A stretch of 64,000 nucleotides of DNA from Streptomyces sp. L-9-10 (GTDB taxonomy: Bacteria; Actinomycetota; Actinomycetes; Streptomycetales; Streptomycetaceae). Positions within the stretch are counted from its first letter, which is position 1, and every line of letters starts with the position of its first letter. Positions 8,369 through 17,293 of this stretch are shown one piece after another. The stretch is from assembly GCF_004151105.1 (NCBI RefSeq), contig NZ_PHRF01000162.1:327488-391487 (forward strand), in the 5' to 3' direction. Below the pieces are notes generated by a model. The model did no database searches. It saw only the letters and a list, made by a program, of their open reading frames with translations, and had not been told where the DNA came from. Position numbers and translations under genes: made by a program.

Positions 8369-10513
8369 GTGAGCAGCGACGACAGGCAGGCCGAGGATCC
8401 CGCCGGGGGTGGGCCTGAGCAGCTTGCGCTGATTCGGGAGAGCGTGCGGAAGGCCAAGGTGCCGCGGGCGAAGCCGCGGACCTGGCGGGGGGCCGCGCTG
8501 GCCGGGGAGTTGCCGGTCGCGCGGGTGGTGGTCAACAAGGGCGTGCTGCATCTTGACCAGTTCTTCGACTATGCCGTGCCCGAGGAACTGGACGAGGCCG
8601 CGCAGCCGGGGGTGCGGGTGCGGGTGCGGTTCGGGGCCGGGGCGCATCAGGTGCGGGGCGGGCGGCGTGAGGGCGGGCGGCTGATCGACGGGTTCGTGGT
8701 CGAGCGGCGGGCCGAATCGGACTACTCCGGGCCGCTCGCCGCACTCGCCGATGTCGTGTCGCCCGAGCCCGTGCTCAGCGCGGAGCTGCTGGGGCTGGCC
8801 CGTGCCGTTGCCGACCGGTACGCGGGAAGCCTGGCGGATGTGCTCCAGCTCGCGATTCCGCCGAGGAACGCGCGGGCCGAGTCGAAGCCCTCACCGGAGC
8901 CGCTGCCGCCCCCCGCCGCGCCGGAAGCCGGGAGCTGGGAGCGGTACGTCAACGGGCCCGCCTTCCTCGCCGCGCTCGCCGGCGGTGGTGCCCCCCGGGC
9001 CGTGTGGACCGCCCTGCCCGGTCCCCAGTGGGCCAACGAGCTGGCGCGCGCCGTGGCGGGCGCGCTGGCCTCGGGGCGGGGCGCGCTCGTCGTCGTACCG
9101 GACGGGCGGGTCGCCGCTCGGGTCGACACGGCGCTGACGGCGCTGCTCGGCCAAGGGCGGCACGCGCTGCTCACGGCCGAGGCGGGGCCCGAGAAGCGTT
9201 ACCGGGAGTGGCTCGCCGTACGGCGCGGAGCGGTCCGGGCGGTCGTCGGGACCCGCGCGGCCATGTTCGCGCCGGTGCGGGACCTGGGACTGGTGGTGAT
9301 CTGGGACGACGGCGACGGCAGCCACAGCGAGCAGCACGCACCCCAGCCGCACGCCCGCGAGGTACTGCTGCTGCGCGCCGCGCACGACAAATGCGCCTTC
9401 CTGCTGGGCGGCACGTCCTGCACCGTCGAGGCGGCCCAACTGGTCGGCACCGGCTGGGCGCTGCCCCTCGCGGCCGGCCGCGAGCAGGTGCGTACGGCCG
9501 CGCCGCTCGTGCGTACCGTCGGCGACGGCGAGCTGGCTCGGGACGAGGCCGCGCGCGCCGCCCGGCTGCCCAGCCTCGCCTGGCAGGCCGTCAGGGACGG
9601 ACTGAAGACCGGGCCGGTGCTGGTGCAGGTGCCCCGGCGCGGCTATGTGCCCCGGCTGGCCTGCGAACGGTGCCGTACGCCCGCCCGCTGCCAGCACTGC
9701 GCGGGGCCGCTGGAGGCGCCGCGGGAACGGGAGTTGCACTGCGGCTGGTGCGGCCGGGACGAACCGTCCTGGCACTGCGTGGAGTGCGGGAACACCCGGC
9801 TGCGCGCCCGGATCGTGGGTGCGCGGCGGACGGCGGAGGAACTGGGACGGGCGTTCCCGGCCGTCCCCGTCCGTACCTCGGGACGCGACCACGTGCTCGA
9901 TTCAGTACCCGGCCGCCCCGCCCTCGTAGTGAGCACCCCCGGCGCCGAACCGGTGGCGGAGGGCGGCTACGCGGCTGCGCTGCTCCTCGACGGCTGGGCC
10001 ATGCTCGGGCGGCCTGATCTGCGGGCCGGCGAGGAAGCCCTGCGCCGCTGGATACAGGCGGGGTCGCTCGTACGCGGACAGAGCGAGGGCGGCACGGTGG
10101 TCGTGGTCGCCGAGCCGACGCTACGGCCGGTGCAGGCGCTGGTGCGCTGGGACCCGGTCGGGCACGCGCAGCGCGAGCTGGCGGAACGGGCCGAGCTGGG
10201 GTTTCCGCCGGTGTCGCGGATGGCGGCGGTGCTGGGGCGGGGGGAGGCGGTGGCCGCGTTCCTGGTGGCTGCCGAGCTGCCCGCCGACGCGGAGGTGCTG
10301 GGGCCTGTGCCGATGCCGGTCACGGACCCGGGCAGGCCGCGCCGGGCGGGTGACGCACCGGTGGGGGAGCGGTGGGAACGGGCGCTGGTGCGGGTACCGC
10401 CCGGCAGTGGGGCCGCGCTCGCCGGGGCGCTGAAGGCGGCGCAGGCGGCGCGGTTGGCCCGGGGCGGGGGGGATCCGGTACGGGTGCGGATCGATCCGCC
10501 GGACATTGGGTGA
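8369..10513 (+). CDS. priA: PriA-like primosome protein lacking the helicase P-loop
   Basis: PriA recognises stalled forks and restarts replication. The 714-residue product has the N-terminal PriA DNA-binding fold (VNKGVLHLDQFFDYAVPEEL) and the zinc-binding cysteine clusters (CERCRTPARCQHC and CGWCGRDEPSWHCVECG). The expected Walker A (GxTGSGKT) is absent: the matching place reads ALPGPQWANELA. The DEEH box reads IWDDGDG. Degenerate PriA of this kind is the normal actinobacterial form as I recall, so it is probably a DNA-binding factor without helicase activity. The GTG at 8369 gives the expected N-terminus; longer in-frame starts would add unrelated sequence. It normally follows metK. Confidence 0.88.
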   Translation: MSSDDRQAEDPAGGGPEQLALIRESVRKAKVPRAKPRTWRGAALAGELPVARVVVNKGVLHLDQFFDYAVPEELDEAAQPGVRVRVRFGAGAHQVRGGRREGGRLIDGFVVERRAESDYSGPLAALADVVSPEPVLSAELLGLARAVADRYAGSLADVLQLAIPPRNARAESKPSPEPLPPPAAPEAGSWERYVNGPAFLAALAGGGAPRAVWTALPGPQWANELARAVAGALASGRGALVVVPDGRVAARVDTALTALLGQGRHALLTAEAGPEKRYREWLAVRRGAVRAVVGTRAAMFAPVRDLGLVVIWDDGDGSHSEQHAPQPHAREVLLLRAAHDKCAFLLGGTSCTVEAAQLVGTGWALPLAAGREQVRTAAPLVRTVGDGELARDEAARAARLPSLAWQAVRDGLKTGPVLVQVPRRGYVPRLACERCRTPARCQHCAGPLEAPRERELHCGWCGRDEPSWHCVECGNTRLRARIVGARRTAEELGRAFPAVPVRTSGRDHVLDSVPGRPALVVSTPGAEPVAEGGYAAALLLDGWAMLGRPDLRAGEEALRRWIQAGSLVRGQSEGGTVVVVAEPTLRPVQALVRWDPVGHAQRELAERAELGFPPVSRMAAVLGRGEAVAAFLVAAELPADAEVLGPVPMPVTDPGRPRRAGDAPVGERWERALVRVPPGSGAALAGALKAAQAARLARGGGDPVRVRIDPPDIG

Positions 10514-10589
10514 GTTGCGCCTCCCGGCGGGGGGCGTGGTCCGGTGCGCGTTTCGGCTGGGGCGGGTTTCGTGTGCGGGTTCGCGTGGG

Positions 10590-10950
10590 TGCGGGGCGCC
10601 GTCCGGCGGGGACGTCGTGGTGCGGGTGCGCCGTCCGGCGGGGGGGTCGTGGCGCGGTGCGCCTGCGGCGCGGGGTGCGTCGTGGTGTGGGTGCGGTGCG
10701 CCTCCGGCGGGGGGTGCGGTGTGCGCCTGCGGCGCTGGGGCCGGTGGTGGTGCCGGGTGCCGGGGCCTCCGGAGGTGCGTGTCCGGACTGCGCTGCGGTC
10801 GATATGCGACTCCGTCGCGTGGTCACCGCGCTTCGCGCGAGCCGCGACGCTTTACGTCCGGACACGCACCTCCTCCGACCCCGACCCCCTCCCGCCGGTG
10901 AGCATGCTCCCCCTCGCGGACGGCCGGGGGGTGGGGATGGGTGCGAGGTG
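10590..10950. repeat. Dispersed intergenic repeat, copy A, with 17-base inverted arms
   Basis: The gap between priA and the next gene holds no convincing gene. It carries GC-rich short repeats built on GTGCGCCTCCGGCGGGG. These are followed by a perfect inverted repeat, GGAGGTGCGTGTCCGGA at 10771-10787 and its complement at 10857-10873, around a 69-base core. The same arrangement, inverted, occurs at about 47990-48325, with matching flanks, arms and part of the core (GCGACTCCG). It is non-coding and palindromic, like a REP or MITE-type element. No target duplication is obvious. Confidence 0.75.
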
Positions 10951-10954
10951 GCGG

Positions 10955-11479
10955 TCAGCCGCCCCTTGGGCCCGGGAAGACGTTCGGGCGGGGTTCTTCC
11001 CGGAGGGCTTGCGTGCCGGCCGTCGGCTGCGGTGGCATCGACCGGGCCGCCGGTACCGCTGCCGGCACCGTGGTGCGGGGCGTCGCGGGGTCCTGCGGGC
11101 GGTCCGCCTCGGGCGCGGTCGGTTGCTGGGTGGTACGGCGCGTACCGTAACGACGGTGCACCGCCTGCTTGGTGACGCCGAGCGCCGATCCCACCGCGTC
11201 CCAGGAGAAGCCCAGCGAGCGGTCGAAGTCCACCGCGGCGGTCACCAGGGTCTCTACGCTGTCCCTCAGCTCCTGCGCGAGCCGTACGGTCGGCGCGGGT
11301 GCTCTGCCGTACACGACGAAGCCCGTCGAAGGACCCGATCGCCGCGGGCGGTAGACATTGCCCAACTGGGCGGTGAGGGTGCGCAATGCGTCCACCTGCC
11401 GCCGGACCCGCTCGATGTCGCGCACCAACAGGTGCAGACTTGCTCGGGCTTGTGCGTCGTGGGTTGCGTGGTCGGCCAT
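10955..11479 (-). CDS. Conserved hypothetical protein with a helix-turn-helix-like segment
   Basis: The 174-residue product is not assigned a function. A helical N-terminal half (RDIERVRRQVDALRTL) is followed by a helix-turn-helix-like segment, SWDAVGSALGVTKQAVHRRY, resembling sigma region 4 or MerR-type recognition helices. The tail is Pro/Ala/Arg-rich and probably disordered. I chose the ATG at 11479 because AGAGG precedes it and because the upstream extension lacks protein character. A protein in this position between priA and fmt is, as I recall, conserved in Streptomyces. It is divergent from fmt and ends at the edge of repeat copy A. A DNA-binding role is plausible but unproven. Confidence 0.75.
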   Translation of the reverse strand: MADHATHDAQARASLHLLVRDIERVRRQVDALRTLTAQLGNVYRPRRSGPSTGFVVYGRAPAPTVRLAQELRDSVETLVTAAVDFDRSLGFSWDAVGSALGVTKQAVHRRYGTRRTTQQPTAPEADRPQDPATPRTTVPAAVPAARSMPPQPTAGTQALREEPRPNVFPGPRGG

Positions 11480-11708
11480 GAACAAGCCTCTCGAACCGGC
11501 GTTGAAAAGGATCCGGGCCGCACCGGTGCGGCCCGTGCTGGTCAATCTCTCTTGACAACGCGCCACCTGGCGTTGTGGTCACGCTGCGGGGGCGTATGCG
11601 CATATGCGCGGGGCGCGTGGGCCGTCGTACGCCCCCTGACGTCATGGCCCATAGACTGGTGCGCTGCCCGATCACCGCACTTTCAGCCCGAGAGGCAGTC
11701 AGCCACCG

Positions 11709-12647
11709 ATGAAGCTCGTCTTCGCCGGCACCCCCGAGGTCGCCGTACCCGCCCTGGACGCACTCATCGCCTCCGAACGGCATGAGGTCGTCGCCGTCGT
11801 GACCCGGCCCGACGCCCCGGCCGGGCGCGGTCGCAGGCTGGTCGCCAGCCCCGTCGCCCAGCGCGCGGAGGAGGCCGGCATCGAGGTGCTCAAGCCGGCG
11901 AAGCCGCGCGAGGAGGACTTCCTGGCCCGGCTGCGCGAGATCGCGCCCGACTGCTGTCCGGTCGTCGCGTACGGTGCGCTGCTGCCGAGGGTCGCCCTCG
12001 ATGTGCCGGTCCACGGTTGGGTGAATCTGCACTTCTCGCTGTTGCCGGCCTGGCGCGGTGCCGCGCCCGTGCAGCACGCCGTCATGGCGGGCGACGAGAT
12101 GACCGGCGCGTCCACCTTCCAGATCGAGGAAGGGCTGGACTCAGGACCGGTGTACGGCGTGATCACGGAGCAGGTACGGCCCACCGACACCAGTGGTGAT
12201 CTGCTGACCCGGCTGGCCTTCGCGGGCTCCGGGCTGCTCGCGGCGACCATGGACGGGATCGGGGACGGCTCGCTCAAGCCCGTACCGCAGCCCGCCGAGG
12301 GCGTCACGCTCGCGCCCAAGATCACTGTCGAGGACGCGCGGGTGGAGTGGTCCGCGCCCGCGCTGCGCGTGGACCGGGTGGTTCGCGGCTGCACTCCCGC
12401 GCCCGGCGCCTGGACGGTCTTCCGCGGGGAGCGGCTCAAACTGATCCACCTGGGGCTGCTGCCTGAGCGTACGGAGCTGGCGCCCGGGGCGCTCGCCGTC
12501 GGCAAGAACAACGTGTACGTGGGCACCGGATCGCACGACGCCGAGCTGCTGTGGGTCCAGCCGCAGGGGAAGAAGCCGATGCGCGCCGCCGACTGGGCGC
12601 GCGGGGTGCGGATCGCCCCGGGTGAGCGGCTCGGGCAGGAGCAGTAG
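11709..12647 (+). CDS. fmt: Methionyl-tRNA formyltransferase
   Basis: Fmt formylates the initiator methionyl-tRNA from 10-formyltetrahydrofolate so that translation can start. The 312-residue length is standard. It opens with the family start KLVFAGTPEVAVPAL and shows the catalytic Asn and His in VNLHFSLLPAWRGAAP and the Asp in EGLDSGPVY. The C-terminal OB-fold domain binds tRNA. rsmB follows 111 bases downstream on the same strand, the usual fmt-rsmB pairing in bacteria. The ATG at 11709 gives the canonical N-terminus. Confidence 0.96.
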   Translation: MKLVFAGTPEVAVPALDALIASERHEVVAVVTRPDAPAGRGRRLVASPVAQRAEEAGIEVLKPAKPREEDFLARLREIAPDCCPVVAYGALLPRVALDVPVHGWVNLHFSLLPAWRGAAPVQHAVMAGDEMTGASTFQIEEGLDSGPVYGVITEQVRPTDTSGDLLTRLAFAGSGLLAATMDGIGDGSLKPVPQPAEGVTLAPKITVEDARVEWSAPALRVDRVVRGCTPAPGAWTVFRGERLKLIHLGLLPERTELAPGALAVGKNNVYVGTGSHDAELLWVQPQGKKPMRAADWARGVRIAPGERLGQEQ

Positions 12648-12758
12648 ACGAGTACGTCCGAGGCGGCGTCGTGCGCCCGGAGGTGCCGAGGGCAGAAAGG
12701 GCTTCGGGCCCACTCGTCTAGGCTGGGAGGGATCAATTCTTCTCACCGCGGAGCACCT

Positions 12759-14192
12759 TTGAACCAGCAGGCCCCTCGCCGCCCCTCCAAGCCGTATCGC
12801 CGCCCCAAGAAGGACCCTGTGCGGCTCCTCGCCTTCGAGGCGCTCAGGGCGGTCGACGAGCGGGCCGCGTACGCGAATCTCGTCCTGCCGCCGCTGCTCA
12901 AGAAGGCGCGCGAGAACAGCGGCTTCGAGGCGCGGGACGCGGCGCTGGCCACCGAGCTGGTGTACGGGACGCTGCGGCGCCAGGGCACGTACGACGCGAT
13001 CATCTCGGCCTGCATCGACCGGCCGCTGCGCGAGGTCGACCCGCCCGTCCTCGATGTGCTCGCCCTCGGGGCGCACCAGCTGCTCGGGACGCGGATCCCG
13101 ACGCATGCCGCCGTCTCCGCGAGCGTGGAGCTGGCCCGGGTGGTGCTCGGGGACGGCCGCGCCAAGTTCGTCAACGCCGTACTGCGCAAGATCTCCAGGG
13201 ACGATCTGGACACCTGGCTGCAGCGGGTCGCGCCGCCGTACGAGGAGGACGCCGAGGACCATCTCGCGGTCGTCCACTCGCATCCCCGCTGGGTGGTCTC
13301 CGCGCTCTGGGACGCGCTGGGCGGTGGCCGCGCCGGTATCGAGGATCTCCTGGAGGCCGACAACGAACGGCCCGAGGTGACGCTGGTGGCCCGGCCGGGC
13401 CGCTCGACCGCCGACGAGCTGCTCGATGTGCTCGGCGAGGACTCCGGACTGCCCGGCCGGTGGTCGCCGTATGCCGTACGGCTCACCGAGGGCGGTGAAC
13501 CGGGCGCGCTCGACGCCGTACGGGAGGGACGGGCCGGCGTCCAGGACGAGGGCAGTCAGCTGGTCGCGATCGCTCTGGCCAACGCGCCGCTGGAGGGGGC
13601 GGACGCGCGCTGGCTCGACGGGTGCGCCGGTCCCGGCGGCAAGGCGGCGCTGCTGGCCGCGCTGGCCGCCGGACGCGGCGCCTCCCTGCTGGCCGCCGAG
13701 AAGCAGCCGCACCGGGCCAGGCTCGTGGCCCGCGCGCTGGCCGGAAACCCCGGCCCGTATCAGGTGATCGCCGCCGACGGCACCCGGCCGCCCTGGGTCC
13801 CCGGTTCCTTCGACCGGGTCCTGGTCGATGTGCCGTGCACGGGCCTCGGTGCCCTGCGGCGCAGGCCGGAGGCGCGCTGGCGGCGCCGTCCGGAGGATCT
13901 GGAGGGCTTCGCGCCGCTCCAACGCGGCCTGTTGCGCGAGGCGTTCAACGCGGTACGGGTCGGCGGCGTCGTCGGTTACGCGACGTGCTCCCCGCACCCC
14001 GCCGAGACCAAGGCGGTCGTCGAGGACGTGCTCAAGGGGCGCGGCGGCCCGGCGGCCGAGGCCGAGTGGATCGATGCCAGGCCGCTGATGCCGGGCGTAC
14101 CGGCGCTGGGGGACGGTCCCGACGTCCAGCTGTGGCCGCATCTGCACGGGACGGACGCCATGTACCTGGCGCTGCTGCGGCGTACCGCCTGA
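12759..14192 (+). CDS. rsmB: 16S rRNA (cytosine-967-C5) methyltransferase
   Basis: RsmB (Fmu/Sun) methylates C967 of 16S rRNA using S-adenosylmethionine. The 477 residues contain an N-terminal NusB-like RNA-binding domain (about 20-160, with ATELVYGTLRRQGTYD) and a Rossmann methyltransferase domain with the SAM loop DGCAGPGGKAALLAALA. The two cysteine motifs are VDVPCTGLG and ATCSPHP, which supply the nucleophile and release cysteines. The start is TTG at 12759, with GGAG a few bases upstream; no better start fits. It lies 111 bases downstream of fmt. Family assignment is firm; the exact target base is inferred from the family. Confidence 0.94.
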   Translation: MNQQAPRRPSKPYRRPKKDPVRLLAFEALRAVDERAAYANLVLPPLLKKARENSGFEARDAALATELVYGTLRRQGTYDAIISACIDRPLREVDPPVLDVLALGAHQLLGTRIPTHAAVSASVELARVVLGDGRAKFVNAVLRKISRDDLDTWLQRVAPPYEEDAEDHLAVVHSHPRWVVSALWDALGGGRAGIEDLLEADNERPEVTLVARPGRSTADELLDVLGEDSGLPGRWSPYAVRLTEGGEPGALDAVREGRAGVQDEGSQLVAIALANAPLEGADARWLDGCAGPGGKAALLAALAAGRGASLLAAEKQPHRARLVARALAGNPGPYQVIAADGTRPPWVPGSFDRVLVDVPCTGLGALRRRPEARWRRRPEDLEGFAPLQRGLLREAFNAVRVGGVVGYATCSPHPAETKAVVEDVLKGRGGPAAEAEWIDARPLMPGVPALGDGPDVQLWPHLHGTDAMYLALLRRTA

Positions 14193-14223
14193 CGGCTGGG
14201 GGCCGACGGGTGGTGGCGCGCGG

Positions 14224-14500
14224 CTACGGCGTCCGTACGACCCGTCTGCCGAGGAAGGCCGCCAGCCGGTCCGTCGCGCTCGACCCGTCCGGCACCGGAG
14301 CCTCGGACGCGAACGAACCGCCCGGGGTCCGGGGCAGCGCGCCGTAGATCTCCCGTACGGAGGGGAGGACGGCCTCCACGGTCTCCTCCGCGAAGCCGGG
14401 CCGCTGTCCGATGGCCATGGCCAGATCCCAGCCGTGCACCAGCATTTCGATCAGCAACTGCTCGACCAGCCTCCGGCCGGGAGCCGGGCCGTAACGGCGC
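14224..14500 (-). pseudogene. Remnant of a TIGR03086/DinB-like (maleylpyruvate isomerase-type) protein, C-terminal part
   Basis: The frame ending at 14224 encodes a clear C-terminal piece of the TIGR03086 family: LVEQLLIEMLVHGWDLA (including the HGWDLA signature) and DRLAAFLGRR. The N-terminal half and any start codon are missing. Upstream sequence in the same frame is the wrong-frame reading of the MerR gene. The piece joins the MerR fragment near 14490-14505 in a different frame, which points to a deletion that fused two decayed genes. A sequencing error alone would not explain the missing N-terminal domain. Confidence 0.65.
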
Positions 14501-14854
14501 TCGGAGCACCGCCTGCCGCAGCCGCAGCGTCCGGATCCGGGCCTCCAGGGCGTCGGCATGCACCGCCGCGACCTCGGGCAGATCCCGTTCACGGTCGAGA
14601 ACGTCCCGGATCGTGGACAGGCCGAGACCCAGGTCCCGGAGCGTACGCGCCAGACCGAGGCGCGCCACCGCCTCGGGGCGGTACCGGCGGTAGCCGGCCT
14701 CGGTGCGGTCGGCGGGCGGCGCGATGCCGAGATCCGACCAGTGGCGGACGAGTTTCACCGGCAGACCGGTGCGCTCGGCCACCGCGCCGATGGTGAGCAG
14801 TACGGGTTCCGGTGCGAGATCCGGCGCCGGGGCCGGTACGGGTTCGCTGCGCAT
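14500..14854 (-). pseudogene. MerR-family regulator, truncated at the 3' end
   Basis: The frame from the ATG at 14854 gives a MerR DNA-binding domain: LLTIGAVAERTGLPVKLVRHWSDLGI, the following RYRPEAVARL wing region, and the start of the dimer helix (EARIRTLRLRQAVLR). The expected continuation of the MerR effector region is then lost. The frame runs on antisense into rsmB to 13976 without protein character, while another frame holds the TIGR03086 remnant. I read this as a broken gene. If the DNA-binding half is still made it could be a short regulator. Confidence 0.6.
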
Positions 14855-15138
14855 GGTGCCACCGTGCGGTCTCCCTCCGGGGGAGAGTCAAGACGGGTGA
14901 GTCATGACAGACGGGTGGGTCATGGCAGGGGAGCCGGACCGAAGGAGCCGAGGCAGGGGAGTCGGGGCGCGAGCCCCGGGGCCGGAAGGCCGAGTGGGCG
15001 GGTCGGGCCGTCTTTGGCCGGGCAAGACGCGAGGATTGCGCGGACTGTGCCGTTCCCGCACCGCTTCGCGGCGCATTGGTCCATACCGAGGTCCCCCGGG
15101 CGGTCCGGAAGTGGTCCCGGACATGGCAGGCTTGGCAC

Positions 15139-15822
15139 ATGGCTCAGATCAACCCCAGCATCCTGTCCGCCGACTTCTCCCGGCTCGCCGATGAGGCGAA
15201 GGCGGTGGAAGGCGCCGACTGGCTTCACGTCGATGTCATGGACAACCACTTCGTGCCCAATCTGACCCTGGGCGTGCCGGTGGTCGAAGCGCTCGGACGG
15301 GCGACGGACACCCCGCTGGACTGCCATCTGATGATCGAGGAGCCCGACCGCTGGGCCCCGCAGTACGTCGAGGCCGGCGCCGGTTCGGTGACGTTCCACG
15401 TGGAGGCCGCCGCCGCCCCCGTACGACTGGCCCGCGAGATCCGTGCCAAGGGCGCCAGGGCGTCCATGGCGCTCAAGCCCGCGACGGCCATCGAGCCGTA
15501 CGAGGACCTGCTGCCCGAGCTGGACATGCTGCTGATCATGACGGTGGAGCCGGGCTTCGGCGGCCAGGCGTTCCTGGACATCATGCTGCCCAAGATCCGC
15601 CGTACCCGTGAGCTGATCTCCAAGCACGGTCTTGAACTGTGGCTCCAGGTGGACGGCGGGGTCTCGGCCACCACCATCGAACGCTGCGCCGAGGCGGGCG
15701 CCGATGTCTTCGTCGCGGGATCCGCGGTGTACGGCACGGACGATCCCGCCGCGGCGGTGCGGATGCTCCGCAACCAGGCGACCGAGGCCACCTCCGCCGC
15801 CTCATGGGCGTGCGGTCACTGA
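15139..15822 (+). CDS. rpe: Ribulose-phosphate 3-epimerase
   Basis: Rpe interconverts ribulose 5-phosphate and xylulose 5-phosphate in the pentose phosphate pathway. The 227-residue TIM barrel shows all signatures: INPSILSADFSRLADE, DVMDNHFVPN (metal-binding Asp and His), CHLMIEEP, MTVEPGFGGQ and VDGGVS for the phosphate. The ATG at 15139 yields the standard N-terminus MAQINPS. Alternative in-frame starts upstream would add a tail unlike the family. A SorC-type regulator follows on the same strand after about 140 bases. Confidence 0.96.
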   Translation: MAQINPSILSADFSRLADEAKAVEGADWLHVDVMDNHFVPNLTLGVPVVEALGRATDTPLDCHLMIEEPDRWAPQYVEAGAGSVTFHVEAAAAPVRLAREIRAKGARASMALKPATAIEPYEDLLPELDMLLIMTVEPGFGGQAFLDIMLPKIRRTRELISKHGLELWLQVDGGVSATTIERCAEAGADVFVAGSAVYGTDDPAAAVRMLRNQATEATSAASWACGH

Positions 15823-15964
15823 CCCTCCGCGCGAGCGGGCGGGGCTCCGGTGGACCAGTGCGCCACGGGAACATGAACGGCGCCCTTCGGGGCTGATCAA
15901 GGATCGCTGGATCTGACAGGATGAACAGCGAGTCCAGAGTGTGAACAGCAGTGAGGAGATCGCG

Positions 15965-16990
15965 GTGTCTGGTATGTCGGCGGGTCGGCCAGCCCTGCGG
16001 ATGGGACCCGCGGAACTGGTGCAGGCGGCGGCCATGGCCCGCCGTTTCTACCTGGAGGGCAAGTCCAAGATCCAGATCGCCGAGGAGTTCGGCGTCAGCC
16101 GCTTCAAGGTGGCCCGGGTCCTGGAGACCGCGATGGAGCGCGACCTCGTCAGGATCGAGATCCGCGTCCCGTCCGAGCTGGACGCCGAGCGCTCCGACGC
16201 GCTGCGCGCCCGCTACGGACTGCGGCACGCGGTGGTCGTCGAGTCGCCCACGGAGGCCGAGGACGAGTCGCCCGACCCGGAGAACCTGGGCGAGGTCGCC
16301 GCCGATCTGCTCGGTGAGCTGGTGGTCGAGGGCGATGTGCTGGGCCTGGCCTGGGGCCGGTCCACCATCCACATGGCCGCCGCGCTCGACCGGCTGCCGC
16401 CCTGCACGGTCGTCCAGCTCACGGGCGTGTACGACGCGGGCACCGCCGAGCGCGGCTCGGTCGAGGCCGTACGGCGGGCCGCCCAGGTGTCCGGGGGAGA
16501 GGCGCACCCCATCTACGCGCCGATGCTGCTCCCCGACCCGGCGACCGCGGCGGCGCTGCGCAGCCAGACCGGTATCGCGCGCGCCTTCGAGTACTTCGAC
16601 AAGGTGACCGTCGCCGCCGTCTCCATCGGCTCCTGGGAGCCCGGCATCTCCACGGTGCACGACATGATCACCGAGGAGGAGCGGACCCACTACGCCTCGC
16701 TCGGTGTCGCCGCCGAGATGTCCGCGCATCTCTTCGACGCGGAGGGCAGACGGGTCGGCCGCGATCTGGGCGAGCGGTGCATCACGGTCGAGGCCGACCG
16801 GCTGCGCCGGATCCCGGAGGTCGTGGCGATCGCGGGCGGGCTGCGCAAGGCGGAGGCGATCGGGGCCGTACTCCGTTCCGGACTGGTCACCAGCCTGGTC
16901 ACGGACACGGCCGCGGCGGACTTCCTGCTGACGGAGTTCAGTCCGGGGCCGCGGCCCGCGCTGGAGCGGGTCGACCCGGACGAGACCTGA
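15965..16990 (+). CDS. SorC/DeoR-type sugar-binding transcriptional regulator
   Basis: The 341-residue protein has an N-terminal helix-turn-helix (KSKIQIAEEFGVSRFKVARV) and a C-terminal sugar-phosphate-binding domain of the SorC type (LGLAWGRSTIHMAAAL, DTAAADFLL). Such regulators sense phosphorylated sugars. I chose the GTG at 15965 because GAGGAG lies 7 bases upstream; the in-frame GTG at 15941 has no comparable site. The ligand cannot be read from the sequence. Its neighbour rpe suggests a pentose phosphate signal, but that is inference. Confidence 0.85.
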   Translation: MSGMSAGRPALRMGPAELVQAAAMARRFYLEGKSKIQIAEEFGVSRFKVARVLETAMERDLVRIEIRVPSELDAERSDALRARYGLRHAVVVESPTEAEDESPDPENLGEVAADLLGELVVEGDVLGLAWGRSTIHMAAALDRLPPCTVVQLTGVYDAGTAERGSVEAVRRAAQVSGGEAHPIYAPMLLPDPATAAALRSQTGIARAFEYFDKVTVAAVSIGSWEPGISTVHDMITEEERTHYASLGVAAEMSAHLFDAEGRRVGRDLGERCITVEADRLRRIPEVVAIAGGLRKAEAIGAVLRSGLVTSLVTDTAAADFLLTEFSPGPRPALERVDPDET

Positions 16991-17038
16991 CCCGACCGAT
17001 CTGCCGGACCTGGCTTCAATCGACCTGAGCGGATCTGA

Positions 17039-17100
17039 TCTGACCTGATCCGGTTCGACCTGATCCCGGTCTGACCTGATCCTGGTCTGACCTGGTCAGG
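17039..17100. repeat. Four tandem 15-16-base repeats upstream of guaB1
   Basis: Four imperfect units of the form TCTGACCTGATCCTGG lie end to end (17039-17053, 17054-17069, 17070-17085, 17086-17100). The core GACCTGATCC is nearly constant. They sit in the 303-base gap between the SorC-type gene and guaB1, which otherwise holds no gene. Repeated sites could bind a regulator, or they may be replication slippage. Confidence 0.7.
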
Positions 17101-17293
17101 CATGTCCCGGACGGGGTCCGGTGGGTCACCGTCGGGCACCCTGAGGTTTTGGATCATCGTACGAGGGCACCCCTTCTGAGCTGGATGTTCCTCCCCGGCC
17201 GGGTATCCGGTCCGGCATGGGAGAATCAAGTACGTGCGTTTTCCCCGGCTCCACCGACCGGGGCCAACTCCGATCGACTGGGATGTTCTGCAC

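Noticed and set aside
8024..8647. N-terminal extension of the XRE regulator to 8647
   Set aside because: The extra 208 residues are antisense to priA, proline- and arginine-rich, and lack a domain; the helix-turn-helix starts just after the GTG at 8023.
12141..14147. 668-residue minus-strand frame antisense to fmt and rsmB
   Set aside because: Same GC effect; sense genes are certain.
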